From Paenibacillus sp. IHBB 10380 (GTDB taxonomy: Bacteria > Bacillota > Bacilli > Paenibacillales > Paenibacillaceae), in the NCBI RefSeq assembly GCF_000949425.1, contig NZ_CP010976.1:3410001-3474000 (forward strand): a DNA stretch of 64,000 nucleotides, given 5' to 3'. Made by a program: the position numbers and the translations under genes. Numbering within the stretch: the first letter of the stretch is position 1; each line of letters starts with the position of its first letter. Of the stretch, positions 35,021 to 47,494 are shown in pieces. Below the pieces are notes generated by a model. It did no database searches, was not told where the DNA came from, and saw nothing but the letters and a program-made list of their open reading frames with translations.

Positions 35021-36414
35021 CCAATCGAACCTTCCATCTCATGCTTGATAAGACGGTTCATTTCAACTGCATATTCCATCGGAAGTTCTTTCGTGAAGGG
35101 TTCGATAAAGCCCATAACGATCATTTGAGTTGCTTCGGCATCTGTAAGTCCACGGCTCATCAGATAGAACAATTGATCTTCTGATACCTTGGATACGGTT
35201 GCTTCATGCTCAAGTGTGATGTTATCATTCATGATCTCATTATATGGAATAGTATCCGATGTAGATTGATTATCCATAATCAGCGTATCACATTTAATGT
35301 TCGACTTCGCACCCTCTGCTTGACGTCCGAAGGACGCTAGACCACGATAAGTTACTTTACCTCCGTGCTTACTGATCGACTTCGAGACGATCGTAGAGGT
35401 CGTGTCTGGTGCCAAGTGAATCATCTTAGCTCCTGCGTCTTGGTGCTGACCTTTACCTGCAACAGCAATGGAAAGGACCATACCTTTAGCGCCGCGTCCT
35501 TTAAGAACAACTGCTGGGTATTTCATCGTCAGTTTGGAACCGATGTTACCATCAACCCATTCCATCGTTGCATTCTCTTCAGCTACTGCACGTTTAGTCA
35601 CTAGGTTATAAATATTAGGAGCCCAGTTCTGGATCGTTGTATAACGAACGCGTGCATTCTTTTTACAAATAATTTCTACCACCGCACTATGAAGGGAATT
35701 CGTACTATAGATTGGAGCTGTACATCCTTCTACATAATGTACCAAGCTATCTTCATCAGCGATAATCAGTGTACGCTCAAATTGTCCCATATTCTCAGAG
35801 TTAATACGGAAGTATGCCTGCAATGGCACTTCACATTTCACACCTTTTGGAACGTAGATGAAGCTACCACCTGACCATACAGCACTATTCAATGCTGCGA
35901 ACTTATTGTCAGCTACCGGAATGATTGTACTAATATATTCTTTAACAATTTCAGGATGTTCTCTTAGCGCTGTATCCATATCCATGAAGATAACCCCTTG
36001 ATCTTCAAGGTCCTTCTGCATGCTGTGGTATACCACTTCTGATTCATATTGTGCAGATACACCCGCAAGGAATTTTTGCTCCGCTTCTGGAATACCTAAC
36101 TTGTCGAATGTTTCTTTAATTTCGGAAGGAACTTCCTCCCACGTCTTTCCTTGCTTATCGGAAGCTCTAACGAAATATTGGATTTCATTGAAATCCAAAT
36201 CATCCATGTTTCCGCCCCATTTAGGCATTGGCATCTTGTAGAATTGCTCCAATGCTTTTAGACGGAAATCAAGCATCCATTCTGGTTCATTTTTAATTTT
36301 GGATATTTCCATCACAATTTCACGAGTTAGACCTTTACCTGATTTAAATACAGATTCATGCTCGTCGCGAAAGCCATATTGATACTCTTCTACTTCTTCT
36401 AATTGTTTAGCCAT
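35017..36414 (-). CDS. sufB: Fe-S cluster assembly protein SufB
   Basis: This 465-aa scaffold component of the SufBCD complex builds iron-sulfur clusters in the cytosol. The beta-helix core and the conserved C-terminal segment ([21 protein letters not shown]) are plain, as are [19 protein letters not shown] and [17 protein letters not shown]. It is the last gene of sufCDSUB, 21 bases after sufU. Length and order are as in Bacillus, where the operon is essential. Confidence 0.97.
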   Translation of the reverse strand: MAKQLEEVEEYQYGFRDEHESVFKSGKGLTREIVMEISKIKNEPEWMLDFRLKALEQFYKMPMPKWGGNMDDLDFNEIQYFVRASDKQGKTWEEVPSEIKETFDKLGIPEAEQKFLAGVSAQYESEVVYHSMQKDLEDQGVIFMDMDTALREHPEIVKEYISTIIPVADNKFAALNSAVWSGGSFIYVPKGVKCEVPLQAYFRINSENMGQFERTLIIADEDSLVHYVEGCTAPIYSTNSLHSAVVEIICKKNARVRYTTIQNWAPNIYNLVTKRAVAEENATMEWVDGNIGSKLTMKYPAVVLKGRGAKGMVLSIAVAGKGQHQDAGAKMIHLAPDTTSTIVSKSISKHGGKVTYRGLASFGRQAEGAKSNIKCDTLIMDNQSTSDTIPYNEIMNDNITLEHEATVSKVSEDQLFYLMSRGLTDAEATQMIVMGFIEPFTKELPMEYAVEMNRLIKHEMEGSIG

Positions 36415-36435
36415 GTGATTTCAGCCTCCCTTTCA

Positions 36436-39381
<2,946 letters not shown>

Positions 39382-39405
39382 TTCGTTGTCCTCCTCCCGT
39401 TATAT

Positions 39406-40188
39406 TTACGCTTCTTGACCTACAGTTTCATCTTCAATTCCAAGTTCCTCTTTGACCCAATCATAACCTTCAGCTTCTAGACGTTCAGACAATTCTGGAC
39501 CCCCTGATTTCACAATAACCCCTTGCATCATCACGTGTACAAAGTCAGGCTTAATATAGTTTAGTAGGCGTTGGTAGTGTGTAATCACTAGGAAACCACG
39601 ATCTTCACTTCTCATTGCATTTACACCATTAGCTACAATTCTCAATGCATCAATATCTAAGCCGGAATCAATCTCATCAAGAATGACAAGTTTCGGATCC
39701 AGCATCATCATTTGTAGAATTTCGTTACGTTTCTTTTCCCCACCCGAGAAACCTTCATTCAAATAACGGTGAAGAAATTCTGGATTCATTTCTAGTTCTT
39801 TCATTTTGGATTCCATTTGACGAATGAATTTCATCAAAGAAATTTCGCTACCTTCTTCACGGCGTGCATTAATAGCACTACGAAGGAAGTCTGAGTTCGT
39901 AACCCCTGCAATTTCACTTGGATACTGCATCGCTAAGAAAAGACCTGCGCGTGCCCGCTCATCTACAGCCATATCAAGTACGTCTTCACCATCAAGAGTT
40001 ACTGAACCTGCAGTTACTTCGTACTTAGGATGTCCCATAAGCGCAGAAGCGAGTGTACTTTTACCTGTACCATTAGGTCCCATAACTGCATGAACCTCTC
40101 CGCCCTTCATCTGAAGGTTGATTCCCTTAAGTATTTCTTTACCCTCGATTGATGCTTTAAGACCTTCAATGACGAAATTTGTTGCCAT
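39406..40188 (-). CDS. sufC: Fe-S cluster assembly ATPase SufC
   Basis: This 260-aa ABC-type ATPase has Walker [15 protein letters not shown], signature [13 protein letters not shown] and Walker [18 protein letters not shown]. It powers the SufBCD scaffold and is soluble, not a transporter. It is the first gene of the suf operon, with gaggg eight bases before the ATG. Two Fur-box-like sites lie upstream, which hints at iron control. Confidence 0.97.
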   Translation of the reverse strand: MATNFVIEGLKASIEGKEILKGINLQMKGGEVHAVMGPNGTGKSTLASALMGHPKYEVTAGSVTLDGEDVLDMAVDERARAGLFLAMQYPSEIAGVTNSDFLRSAINARREEGSEISLMKFIRQMESKMKELEMNPEFLHRYLNEGFSGGEKKRNEILQMMMLDPKLVILDEIDSGLDIDALRIVANGVNAMRSEDRGFLVITHYQRLLNYIKPDFVHVMMQGVIVKSGGPELSERLEAEGYDWVKEELGIEDETVGQEA

Positions 40189-40319
40189 GTTTTTTTCCCT
40201 CCGTTATATAGATGTTAACCCATATTTGATATTTTGTAGAAACCGGAAATATATTAACAGGGACGATGCCCCCGATTTCAATTGTGTTTATACTCATTCT
40301 AAACTACTTCGTCTTGATT

Positions 40320-40338
40320 CTCAATGATTATCACTTAT
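40320..40338. promoter_or_regulatory. Fur-box-like site 1, upstream of sufC
   Basis: CTCAATGATTATCACTTAT keeps the AATGATTATCA core of the Fur consensus, 132 bases upstream of the sufC ATG. Binding would link iron-sulfur assembly to iron supply. Confidence 0.45.
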
Positions 40339-40440
40339 TTTATTAAATTGACTTATTCTTATCCACTTTCACAAGAAATTTTCGCATTCAAAAATGAATA
40401 ATCATCCTCTGAACCCTTATTAAGCTGATTCCACCCCCTT

Positions 40441-40459
40441 GATATTGATTATCAATTGT
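40441..40459. promoter_or_regulatory. Fur-box-like site 2, upstream of sufC
   Basis: GATATTGATTATCAATTGT matches about 14 of 19 positions of the Fur consensus, with a near-perfect inverted core TGATATTGATTATCA. It is the best Fur-like site in the window. Confidence 0.55.
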
Positions 40460-40768
40460 AACAAGAAGAATTTCTACCTGTGAACGGATTCTTTTCGGCT
40501 AAGAACGTTATTGATTTCAATTTACAACACCTGAAACTTGATATGTTATCCATATTGGTGTCATGACTGACAAATGGAAGTTAGACAAATAGAATAAAAA
40601 GATAGAATTACATGTACGAAGAAAAGATAAATCAGTAAGGTGAACGTAGGGGATAAATGGGGATTTCGTAATATAAAGAATCGCCGTTCTACTCCTTTAT
40701 CGAAAGTGAACGACGTTTTAGTACATTTTTTAATCCGACTTATCTTGAAAATATCTTGAATTTCAAAA

Positions 40769-41755
40769 TCAAACATACTGTTTTTTTGACTTTAAATATT
40801 GAATCGGATTACAGCCATATTTTTTAAAAAAAGCCGCAGAAAAGTTGCTTGGATTGCTATATCCTACAGCCGCCGCTGCCTCACCAACATTCAATTGTTC
40901 AACTTGCATTAAGAATACACCCTTTTCAAGTCGTTGATCCCGAACATGTTCAAAAACAGTCATCCCAAACAACTCTTTAAAGCCTTTCTTTAACTTGAAC
41001 TCGTTTAATTCCGATGCTCGCGCCAGCTCTTTCAGGGAAAGTGGATTTTCGAGCCTATCAACAATGATTTCCTTGGCAGCATAAAGCTTTTCGATATCTT
41101 GTTTTTTCATATAAAACCCTGTATACGAATCATTTTCTCTCGTATATTTTTCTAAAACAAGCAAAACAATTTCCATGATCTTACTTTCCATATGCAATTT
41201 CTTTAATGAACCCCTATAGGACGAGTGTACCATCTCGTTTACTGCTCGTTTGAGTATTATTGAATCCTCCAAAGGGTTTATTCGCCCCATCTGACTCTTT
41301 AAGCAGTTCTCAACGCTTCTGTAATCGTCCGCAGACTCAAAGTAGCTCAGTAACTGTTCCGGTGACATCCTAATTTCCAGACATTGATATCTCTGTTTTG
41401 ATTTCTTGAACAAATAAATTTCGCTATCTTCTATAGAATATACATTGCCGGGTTGTACTGAAGTTGAAAAATGGTTCCCCTTGTAATAACAGTCGGCGTT
41501 GCCACTAAAACAATAATTGATCTCAAAAACTCGATCTTCATAGATATACTGATTCCAATCTTCTTCCAATATCATATCCGAAATGACAACTTCAATACCT
41601 TGTCTAATTTTCAGACGGGAAATGCTCCCCTTTCCCAGAAGGGGTGAAAGAACAAGGTGTTGTTCTCCCCCCTGTTCTGTTGCACTCTCAGCTAGATAAT
41701 CAGAAAGCCCGTCAAAATATCCATGTATATTATCCGATCGAATAATCTGCTCCAT
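40769..41755 (-). CDS. AraC-family regulator, PchR/YbtA-like
   Basis: The N-terminal domain of this 328-aa protein has the layout of siderophore-responsive AraC proteins (GIEVVISDMILEEDWNQYI, VFEINYCFSGNADCYYKG). The C-terminal ~100 residues hold two helix-turn-helix motifs (SLKELARASELNEFKLKKGF and VGEAAAAVGYSNPSNFSAAF). The expected role is activating iron-siderophore genes, inferred from the family form and the Fur-like site upstream. No such transport genes are in the window. A GTG three codons earlier lies within aggaggtg, so ATG at 41755 is the start. Confidence 0.88.
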   Translation of the reverse strand: MEQIIRSDNIHGYFDGLSDYLAESATEQGGEQHLVLSPLLGKGSISRLKIRQGIEVVISDMILEEDWNQYIYEDRVFEINYCFSGNADCYYKGNHFSTSVQPGNVYSIEDSEIYLFKKSKQRYQCLEIRMSPEQLLSYFESADDYRSVENCLKSQMGRINPLEDSIILKRAVNEMVHSSYRGSLKKLHMESKIMEIVLLVLEKYTRENDSYTGFYMKKQDIEKLYAAKEIIVDRLENPLSLKELARASELNEFKLKKGFKELFGMTVFEHVRDQRLEKGVFLMQVEQLNVGEAAAAVGYSNPSNFSAAFFKKYGCNPIQYLKSKKQYV

Positions 41756-41837
41756 ATAAAGCACCTCCTATTTGATCCCTGAATTCATTTGCATCTAAAT
41801 TACAACCTTATAAATCTGATTTTATCGTAGCACCAAT

Positions 41838-41856
41838 GAGAATTGTTATCAATGAG
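41838..41856. promoter_or_regulatory. Fur-box-like site upstream of the AraC gene
   Basis: GAGAATTGTTATCAATGAG has the core TGAGAATTGTTATCA, 12 of 15 positions of the 7-1-7 Fur motif, about 80 bases before the regulator's ATG. It would place the regulator under iron repression. Confidence 0.5.
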
Positions 41857-41888
41857 TTTCAAACTTCAGACGAACCAGGGAATCTCTT

Positions 41889-41983
41889 CTGTCGAAAAGG
41901 CTCGCCGTCCTTAAAGGGATGGTAACCATTTCTCGTAGAAATATAAGAAAGTATATTGAGAACTTATACGTTCTTAATATTAT
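41889..41983 (+). repeat. Family A double-hairpin repeat, copy 3
   Basis: The element reads GAAAAGGCTCGCCGTCC, a TTAAA loop, GGGATGGTAACCATTTCTC, then GTAGAAATATAAG and an AT-rich tail ending TTCTTAATATT. Compensating differences (AAATGG-type change on the right arm only) have weakened the outer stem. It lies between dps and the AraC gene. Confidence 0.8.
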
Positions 41984-41992
41984 AAAGAAAAA

Positions 41993-42021
41993 AGGCTTGG
42001 CCGCATTCATCAGCCAAGCCT
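41993..42021 (-). terminator. Terminator of dps
   Basis: AGGCTTGGC pairs with GCCAAGCCT around an 11-base loop. A run of T follows on the minus strand, 30 bases after the dps stop. Confidence 0.9.
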
Positions 42022-42052
42022 ACCTTCTTATTATTGAAATGAACTTTTATGT

Positions 42053-42517
42053 TTAACCTAACAATGAGCGAAGCATCCACATATGTTTTTCAAGATCACC
42101 TTTAATAGTAATTAACATGTCGCAAGTAGGATGATCTTTAGCATCTTCTGCAAGAGTGATACCTTCATCTAATTCCTCGGCAACAGTAGCGAAATCCTCA
42201 ATGATAGTTTGCACCATTTTACGAGCATCTTCTTTACCTTGCGCTTCTTGAATAGTTGCAAGTTCAAGATATTCTTTCATGGTTGCTGTCGGATTACCTT
42301 TGATAGTCAACAAACGCTCAGCTATTTCATCCATCTTCAGAGTTACATCATTGTAGAGCTCTTCAAACTTCACATGTAACGTTACGAACTGTTCACCTTT
42401 AACATACCAATGAAAATTATGAAGCTTTACATATAATACGTTAAAATTAGCAACCTGTTGATTCAGTGCCTGTTCCAATGTCTCATTTTGTGATTTAGTT
42501 GATGTTGTTTTTGCCAT
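42053..42517 (-). CDS. dps: Dps-family ferritin-like DNA-protecting protein
   Basis: This 154-aa four-helix protein has the Dps ferroxidase ligands at the subunit interface (LHNFHWYVKGEQFVTLH, then FEELYNDVTLKMDEIAERLL). It stores iron and protects DNA against peroxide. The frame opens 16 codons earlier. ATG at 42517 has aaggaag upstream. A site resembling a PerR box (TTAGAATAATTAGGA, 42576-42590) lies 60 bases upstream, but only 11 of 15 positions fit. Confidence 0.93.
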   Translation of the reverse strand: MAKTTSTKSQNETLEQALNQQVANFNVLYVKLHNFHWYVKGEQFVTLHVKFEELYNDVTLKMDEIAERLLTIKGNPTATMKEYLELATIQEAQGKEDARKMVQTIIEDFATVAEELDEGITLAEDAKDHPTCDMLITIKGDLEKHMWMLRSLLG

Positions 42518-42826
42518 TATAATCCCTTCCTTTTCCATAAAGTATAAGTATGTTTCCTTGCCCACAACTAAGTAGTTAGAATAATTAGGAAGACAAGCTA
42601 CAAGCAGTTTTCTTAGACACTAATATTTCTTGTTATTCACAATCAAAAGTCTGTACTTCCTAAAATTACTCAATCTCTATAATAATATTTACCCGCTATA
42701 TACGGATATGAAACAGGTCACCCCCAATAAAAATAGTTTAAAATCATCCTATTTTCCGTTATACTGAATTACCAAGTAACTGAGTAGGTTTTTTTTGATC
42801 TACCATTCATTCTGGAGGTGACTCTT
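42518..42826. other. Divergent regulatory region between dps and mtnK
   Basis: The 309 bases hold the dps and mtnK promoters. A weak PerR-box-like site is at 42576-42590, and TTATACT near 42762 could be the mtnK -10. I looked for a SAM (S-box) riboswitch, which precedes mtnKA in Bacillus subtilis, and saw none of its conserved blocks. Confidence 0.55.
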
Positions 42827-44065
42827 TTGTCCACTTATCATCCTTTAACTGTTAATGAAGCTATGGCCTATGCCAGAACTATACCAGGTTACTTTGACAA
42901 TAACTCAAACCTTCAATGTTCCGAAATTGGAGATGGGAATCTTAATTTAGTGTTTATCATTACAGATCAAGAAAACCATAAGAGTATCATTGTCAAACAA
43001 GCCCTCCCTTATGCGAAAGTCGTAGGAGAATCTTGGCCGCTATCACTGGATCGTGCTCGTATTGAACGAGAGGCCCTTCTTATGCAGTCTCAACTATGCG
43101 CTGACCTTGTACCTGAAGTCTATGCCTTTGATGAATCCATGGCCATTACAGTAATGGAGGATCTTAGCGATCACGCCATTATGCGCAAAGGTCTACTTGA
43201 AGGGAATAATTATCCACTGTTCGCAGAACATATAGGTAGATTCCTTGCCAACACATTATTTTATACATCAGATCTTGCTATGAACCCACAACAAAAGAAG
43301 GAACAAGTTAAAAAGTTCATTAACCCAGATCTGTGCAAAATTACGGAAGACCTCATCTTTCAAGATCCCTACCAACAATCAGATAACAATAATTATGCTG
43401 ACAATATAGCCGACGAAGCACTTGCCCTTCGCGACCACCAGGCTCTTCATCTTGAAGTTGCTCTTCTTCGTGAGAAGTTTCTAACCCAGACCCAAGCATT
43501 GCTTCACGGGGATTTGCACACAGGTAGTATCTTTGTGACTCAGAAGTCTACAAAGGTCATTGACCCAGAGTTCGCCTATTATGGTCCTATGGGATTTGAT
43601 ATCGGTGCAATCATTGCTAATTTACTACTGAACTACGTTGCACAACCCGGTTGGATAAATGATGAACTCACTATCCAAGAGAAACAAGCCTCCCTGCTAC
43701 TTACGGTAGAGAACACTTGGAATGCATTTGAATCTAATTTCCGCACACTTTGGAATAAAGATGTACAAGATATCATGGCCACAACGCCTGGTTATCAAGA
43801 TATATATGTTGCTCAACTTCTAAAAGATACGGTTGGCTTTGCAGGTTGCAAAATCATTCGCCGCATTGTGGGGCTATCCCATGTAATCGATATTGACAAC
43901 ATCAGTAACGATATTGCACGTGAAACGGCTCAACGTAAAGCATTGTCTATCGGTAAACAACTCGTTCTTAGTAACCGTAATATAAATTCTATTCAAGACT
44001 TAATTGAAATCGTTAAGAACACATCTCAAGTCACAACAGAAGGAGTTATCTATGAATTCAAATAA
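42827..44065 (+). CDS. mtnK: 5-methylthioribose kinase
   Basis: This 412-aa kinase of the APH-like fold phosphorylates methylthioribose in the methionine salvage pathway. In view are the nucleotide loop [15 protein letters not shown], the catalytic loop [13 protein letters not shown] and the metal-binding [15 protein letters not shown]. The start is TTG, seven bases after ggaggtg; the upstream GTG is part of that site. The stop lies 14 bases inside mtnA, so the two are coupled. Confidence 0.95.
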   Translation: MSTYHPLTVNEAMAYARTIPGYFDNNSNLQCSEIGDGNLNLVFIITDQENHKSIIVKQALPYAKVVGESWPLSLDRARIEREALLMQSQLCADLVPEVYAFDESMAITVMEDLSDHAIMRKGLLEGNNYPLFAEHIGRFLANTLFYTSDLAMNPQQKKEQVKKFINPDLCKITEDLIFQDPYQQSDNNNYADNIADEALALRDHQALHLEVALLREKFLTQTQALLHGDLHTGSIFVTQKSTKVIDPEFAYYGPMGFDIGAIIANLLLNYVAQPGWINDELTIQEKQASLLLTVENTWNAFESNFRTLWNKDVQDIMATTPGYQDIYVAQLLKDTVGFAGCKIIRRIVGLSHVIDIDNISNDIARETAQRKALSIGKQLVLSNRNINSIQDLIEIVKNTSQVTTEGVIYEFK

Positions 44066-45146
44066 TCAGGTAAATTCACAACAACAACAACCTCTATCGT
44101 CTCTTCAGTGGGAGAAAGACCATTTAATACTTCTAGACCAGCGTCTTCTACCCGATTCTATTATTATGTTAAATTTATATACTGCCGAAGAGGTATGGGA
44201 TGCTATCCATACCATGAAGGTAAGAGGGGCTCCTGCAATCGGAATTGCAGCTGCCTATGGTATTGTTCTTGGTGCACAGAACAACACTGACATCGATGTC
44301 AAAGACTGGCTCGATGATATTATAGAAGTTAGTCGTTATCTAGCTACTTCACGCCCTACAGCAGTAAACCTCTTCTGGGCGCTTGATCGTATGAAGGACA
44401 AGGCCTCTTCTCTTGTGCACGCTGGACATGGAATAATCAAGCTCAATGAGTTGCTACTATCCGAAGCTCACGCTATACAGATAGAGGATGAGGAAGTCTG
44501 TCGACTTATTGGAGAGCATGCTCTTCCCCTCTTTCACGATGGTATGGGCGTATTAACACACTGTAATGCCGGTGGATTAGCTACAGCTAAATACGGTACA
44601 GCTCTTGCGCCTATGTATCTTGCACATGAACAAGGGATTCACTTGAAAGTGTATGCCGATGAGACTCGCCCAGTACTTCAGGGGGCACGACTCACAGCCT
44701 TTGAGCTTCAACAAGCAGGTATTGATGTCACACTCATCTGTGATAACATGGCGGGTATGATCATGAAAAAGGGCTGGATTGAAGCTGTCATCGTCGGTAC
44801 GGATCGTGTAGCTGCCAATGGCGATGTCGCTAACAAAATCGGTACCTATAGTGTAGCTGTACTAGCTAAAGCTCACGGTATTCCTTTCTACGTCGCTTGC
44901 CCCCTCTCCACGATAGATTTATTGACAGAGACCGGTGATGATATTCCAATTGAAGAGAGACCCGCAGAAGAAATAACAGAAGGATTCGGTAAAAGAACAG
45001 CACCCGAAGGAATTAAAGTATATAATCCTGCCTTTGATGTTACTCCCAATGAATATGTGACTGCGATTATTACTGAAAAGGGAATCATTAGAGCCCCCTT
45101 CAAACAAAATTTAGCTGCCATATTCGCTGATACTCAAACTTCATAA
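44052..45146 (+). CDS. mtnA: Methylthioribose-1-phosphate isomerase
   Basis: This 364-aa enzyme converts methylthioribose 1-phosphate to the ribulose form, next after MtnK. Conserved features include [17 protein letters not shown], the cysteine motif [28 protein letters not shown] and [19 protein letters not shown]. The frame opens 16 codons earlier within mtnK. ATG at 44052 has gaaggag upstream. The remaining salvage genes (mtnW, mtnX, mtnB, mtnD) are not nearby. Confidence 0.96.
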   Translation: MNSNNQVNSQQQQPLSSLQWEKDHLILLDQRLLPDSIIMLNLYTAEEVWDAIHTMKVRGAPAIGIAAAYGIVLGAQNNTDIDVKDWLDDIIEVSRYLATSRPTAVNLFWALDRMKDKASSLVHAGHGIIKLNELLLSEAHAIQIEDEEVCRLIGEHALPLFHDGMGVLTHCNAGGLATAKYGTALAPMYLAHEQGIHLKVYADETRPVLQGARLTAFELQQAGIDVTLICDNMAGMIMKKGWIEAVIVGTDRVAANGDVANKIGTYSVAVLAKAHGIPFYVACPLSTIDLLTETGDDIPIEERPAEEITEGFGKRTAPEGIKVYNPAFDVTPNEYVTAIITEKGIIRAPFKQNLAAIFADTQTS

Positions 45147-45152
45147 TAAAAT

Positions 45153-45190
45153 AAAAAGAGACCAATTCGTTAGATGAGTTGGTCTTTTTC
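45153..45190. terminator. Terminator after mtnA
   Basis: AAAAAGAGACCAA pairs with TTGGTCTTTTT around a short loop, ten bases after the mtnA stop, with a T run on the plus strand. Confidence 0.88.
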
Positions 45191-45288
45191 AAAATATAAG
45201 AAAGCTTAAGCTTTTACTATACTTTACTTATATTTCTACAAGAAACGGTTACCGTCCCTTTAAGGACAGGGAAGCCATTTCGTCTTGA
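45191..45288 (-). repeat. Family A double-hairpin repeat, copy 4 (inverted)
   Basis: The element is in the opposite direction to copies 1-3. It has both hairpins: CCCTGTCCTTAAAGGGACGG within GAAATGG/CCGTTTC, and the AT-rich arms AAATATAAG/CTTATATTT. It lies between the mtnA terminator and the convergent yunC gene. Confidence 0.85.
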
Positions 45289-45294
45289 ATATAA

Positions 45295-45597
45295 CTATGA
45301 CATTCTCAGTAATGCATCTTTACCTAACATTCCAGTATGAATTCCCAACTTCTCAGCCTCAAAGGTAACGGATTCAAGTGGTGCATCCAGTAAATCTTGA
45401 AGAGTTCTTACGCCTACAGCTCTACCTGCAATAATCTGCCGATCAGCAAGCTTCTCATTCAATAGGTTTACATCTAAAGCACCACACATAATATAGCCTT
45501 TTGAAGTGTTAATGGTGAGTAAAGTTGTCTTAGGTAGTTTCACCTCAACACCGACCATTGTTTGGTCATTAATAACAATAGGTACAACATTGATCAT
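45295..45597 (-). CDS. yunC: DUF1805 protein YunC
   Basis: This 100-aa protein matches YunC of Bacillus (VVINDQTMVGVEVKLPKTTL, GYIMCGALDVNLLNE, RQIIAGRAVGVRTLQDLL). The family has a known fold but no known function. It is usually next to yunB and yunD, whereas here the yunD-like gene lies 18 kb away. A cacctcc complement gives a good ribosome site. Confidence 0.88.
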   Translation of the reverse strand: MINVVPIVINDQTMVGVEVKLPKTTLLTINTSKGYIMCGALDVNLLNEKLADRQIIAGRAVGVRTLQDLLDAPLESVTFEAEKLGIHTGMLGKDALLRMS

Positions 45598-45680
45598 AGC
45601 ATGGCACCTCCCTATGTCCTACACAACATTATTAGTATTCGGATCAATATGCATTGGTGCGAAAGATCATTCGCAAATTT

Positions 45681-45687
45681 TGTCGAA
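45681..45687 (+). promoter_or_regulatory. Possible Spo0A box
   Basis: TGTCGAA within TTTTGTCGAAAA matches the core 0A box. It lies about 108 bases before the 188-aa protein gene. A 7-base match can be chance. Confidence 0.25.
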
Positions 45688-45794
45688 AAGGTAAAAGAAA
45701 CGCCTGTTCTACGCCGAAAGGACTATTTTTTATCCCAATTTAATGGTATAGTTTATGAGCTGTTGGAACATTTCACTAATAAGCTGGGGGAACT

Positions 45795-46361
45795 ATGGAT
45801 ATTAAAATAGGAAATGAAGATGAAGATAGCGGATACTTATTCAATGTTGATATACTAATTAAAGAAAAATCAAATGCACTTGCCTTGCAATTATTAATGG
45901 AAATGATAAATAAGAATGAACAAGTACTGGATTTTCGAGTTAAGTCTGGAATAGAGCTGGGAGAAATTATTGAAAGTTTAATTCAAAACAAGAAAAAATC
46001 GATGATTTCTAAAAACAGTCTTAAGAATAACACCTTTTCTAAGCTTGGCAACAACGAAAAAAGGGTACCTATATTGCCTATCCCTATAGAAGATAAACCT
46101 CAAATAGAGACAACCAAATTGACACCAGCGACTGTAGGATCATCGTTATATAATGATGATCCTACAGAATGGATTAATCTATGTATTAAAGGTAATCGAT
46201 TAGTTCGTATGACAACGAATCGACAGGGTCAAAAAAAGAGTATTCCATGTCGTATTTTAAACTATGATCAAACAAACCAATTGATTAATGTTTATCATGT
46301 AGATGAAAAACAAGTATACTCCTTCCTGTTAAATGAAATTGATGAATTCGATGCTCGCTAG
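45795..46361 (+). CDS. Protein of unknown function with PilZ- or SH3-like C-terminus
   Basis: This is a 188-aa soluble protein. The N-terminal ~65 residues are helix-rich (ALALQLLMEMINKNEQVL). A lysine- and asparagine-rich linker follows, then a proline stretch (RVPILPIPIEDKPQIE). The C-terminal ~65 residues are strand-rich (WINLCIKGNRLVRMTTN, SIPCRILNYDQTNQLINVY, YSFLLNEIDEF), suggesting a small beta barrel. I do not recognise a family. The start has gggggaa upstream. A possible Spo0A box precedes it. It is divergent from yunC. Confidence 0.7.
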   Translation: MDIKIGNEDEDSGYLFNVDILIKEKSNALALQLLMEMINKNEQVLDFRVKSGIELGEIIESLIQNKKKSMISKNSLKNNTFSKLGNNEKRVPILPIPIEDKPQIETTKLTPATVGSSLYNDDPTEWINLCIKGNRLVRMTTNRQGQKKSIPCRILNYDQTNQLINVYHVDEKQVYSFLLNEIDEFDAR

Positions 46362-46370
46362 TATCAAGGA

Positions 46371-46424
46371 TAAACGACTTCGTTTACCGATGAAACATTA
46401 GAACGGCTATACTTTCCAATATTT
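46371..46424. repeat. Family B short repeat, copy 1
   Basis: AAACGACTTCGTTTACCGATG followed by an AT-rich tail recurs near 58.13 kb in slightly changed form. The first part can fold as AAACG-ACTT-CGTTT. It follows the 188-aa protein gene. Confidence 0.4.
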
Positions 46425-46462
46425 CAAAAAAGAGGACCCAAGGGTCCTCCTTTTAATTTCAT

Positions 46463-46846
46463 TTAGCTACTTTTGCCTCGGCGTAGTACATCTGACATGA
46501 AATATAACCAGCCAATAATGAAAGCAATGCCACCCAATGGGGTGATTGCACCCAACACTTTAATTCCACTAATACTTAATATGTAAAGGCTACCTGAGAA
46601 CACTATAACCCCAACGATGAACATCCAACCTGCAACATTGAGTTTCTTAGATTCGCCCCGTTGTCCCACCGTTATTCCTACTAGAATTAACGCAAGTCCA
46701 TGAATCATATGATATTGGACACCCGTCTCATAAACTTCTAGCGCATCCTTACCAATTCTAGGTTCCAATAAATGGGCTCCGAAAGCACCTATGGCTACTG
46801 AAAGAGCCATTAACACTGTGCCCCATTGAATAAATGTACGTTGCAC
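46463..46846 (-). CDS. ywdK: DUF423 membrane protein, YwdK-like
   Basis: This 127-aa protein has four membrane helices and the family motifs LSVAIGAFGAHLLEPRIG near the N-terminus and ITPLGGIAFIIGWLYF at the end. The function is unknown. The frame opens 36 codons earlier, but that part is not membrane-like and has no ribosome site. GTG at 46846 has ggatg upstream and begins the conserved part. Confidence 0.85.
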   Translation of the reverse strand: MQRTFIQWGTVLMALSVAIGAFGAHLLEPRIGKDALEVYETGVQYHMIHGLALILVGITVGQRGESKKLNVAGWMFIVGVIVFSGSLYILSISGIKVLGAITPLGGIAFIIGWLYFMSDVLRRGKSS

Positions 46847-47024
46847 AACAATCCATCCCCTTTCCAAACTAATCTGACAACCTCTGTTCCATACTACCTC
46901 ATACTCTTTGTGTTTGCTAGCGCCATCAAAATGTCTACATAATAAAATGCACAAACCTTGATTTTTGCAACCAAATATGGAAGAGTATTAACTATACTGG
47001 AATATGGATAAGGAGAGATCGATA

Positions 47025-47477
47025 ATGGATTCACATAATTCTCATGATTCACAGCAACAAACTATTGTAGAAAGCGAACATTATAATTCCACGATGAGTT
47101 TTCAATCGCCGATTGAATTGAAGCATTCAGGACCCGGAATAGCTTCCTTCATTATTAGCCTTGTGAGCTTATTAGGGTATATCGCAATTGTAGCCATTGC
47201 TGGTGCGCTAATTGGCCCTTATTTAGAACCAAATGGTAACGGATTCATTGGTTCCCCTAGTCGTGAGATGGTTACCAATCTAGGAACTTTAGGCATCGTT
47301 GTTATTGTATTCTTACTCAGCAATCTCATTGGTGTCATATTAGGTATCATTGGCGCAGCTCTAAAGAACAGAAAGAAAGTATTTGCTATTATAGGCTTAA
47401 TCATGAATAGTATCGTTCTTGTTGTTCTTATCGCTTTCTTCGTCATCAGTATAATTTCCGCAACAACAATCACATAA
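47025..47477 (+). CDS. Small membrane protein, DUF4190-like
   Basis: This 150-aa protein has a polar histidine- and glutamine-rich start (DSHNSHDSQQQTIVESEHY) and then GPGIASFIISLVSLLGY, typical of DUF4190-like proteins. Three membrane helices (about residues 42-65, 90-112 and 120-148) complete it. Role unknown. ATG at 47004 is possible, but aaggag lies nine bases before 47025. It lies 17 bases before the DegV gene and may form an operon with it. Confidence 0.75.
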   Translation: MDSHNSHDSQQQTIVESEHYNSTMSFQSPIELKHSGPGIASFIISLVSLLGYIAIVAIAGALIGPYLEPNGNGFIGSPSREMVTNLGTLGIVVIVFLLSNLIGVILGIIGAALKNRKKVFAIIGLIMNSIVLVVLIAFFVISIISATTIT

Positions 47478-47494
47478 AATAAGGGTGGGTTATC

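Larger units (their letters stand above)
40189..40768. other. Gene-free stretch upstream of the suf operon
   Basis: The 580 bases between sufC and the AraC gene are very AT-rich and contain two Fur-box-like sites (listed separately). They also hold an imperfect stem near 40681-40718 (CGCCGTTC with GAACGACG) and open frames with no ribosome site. A 71-codon minus-strand frame at 40561-40776 is judged spurious. The suf promoter must lie here, but I cannot place it with confidence. Confidence 0.6.

Noticed and set aside
40561..40776. 71-codon minus-strand frame between sufC and the AraC gene
   Set aside because: No ribosome site, odd composition, and it overlaps the end of the AraC gene; the region is better explained as regulatory DNA.
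42576..42590. PerR-box-like TTAGAATAATTAGGA upstream of dps
   Set aside because: Only 11 of 15 positions match and one half is poor; kept as a remark in the dps entry but not as a feature.
45506..45810. Two plus-strand frames over and after yunC
   Set aside because: They are the complement of yunC and the leader of the next gene, without ribosome sites.
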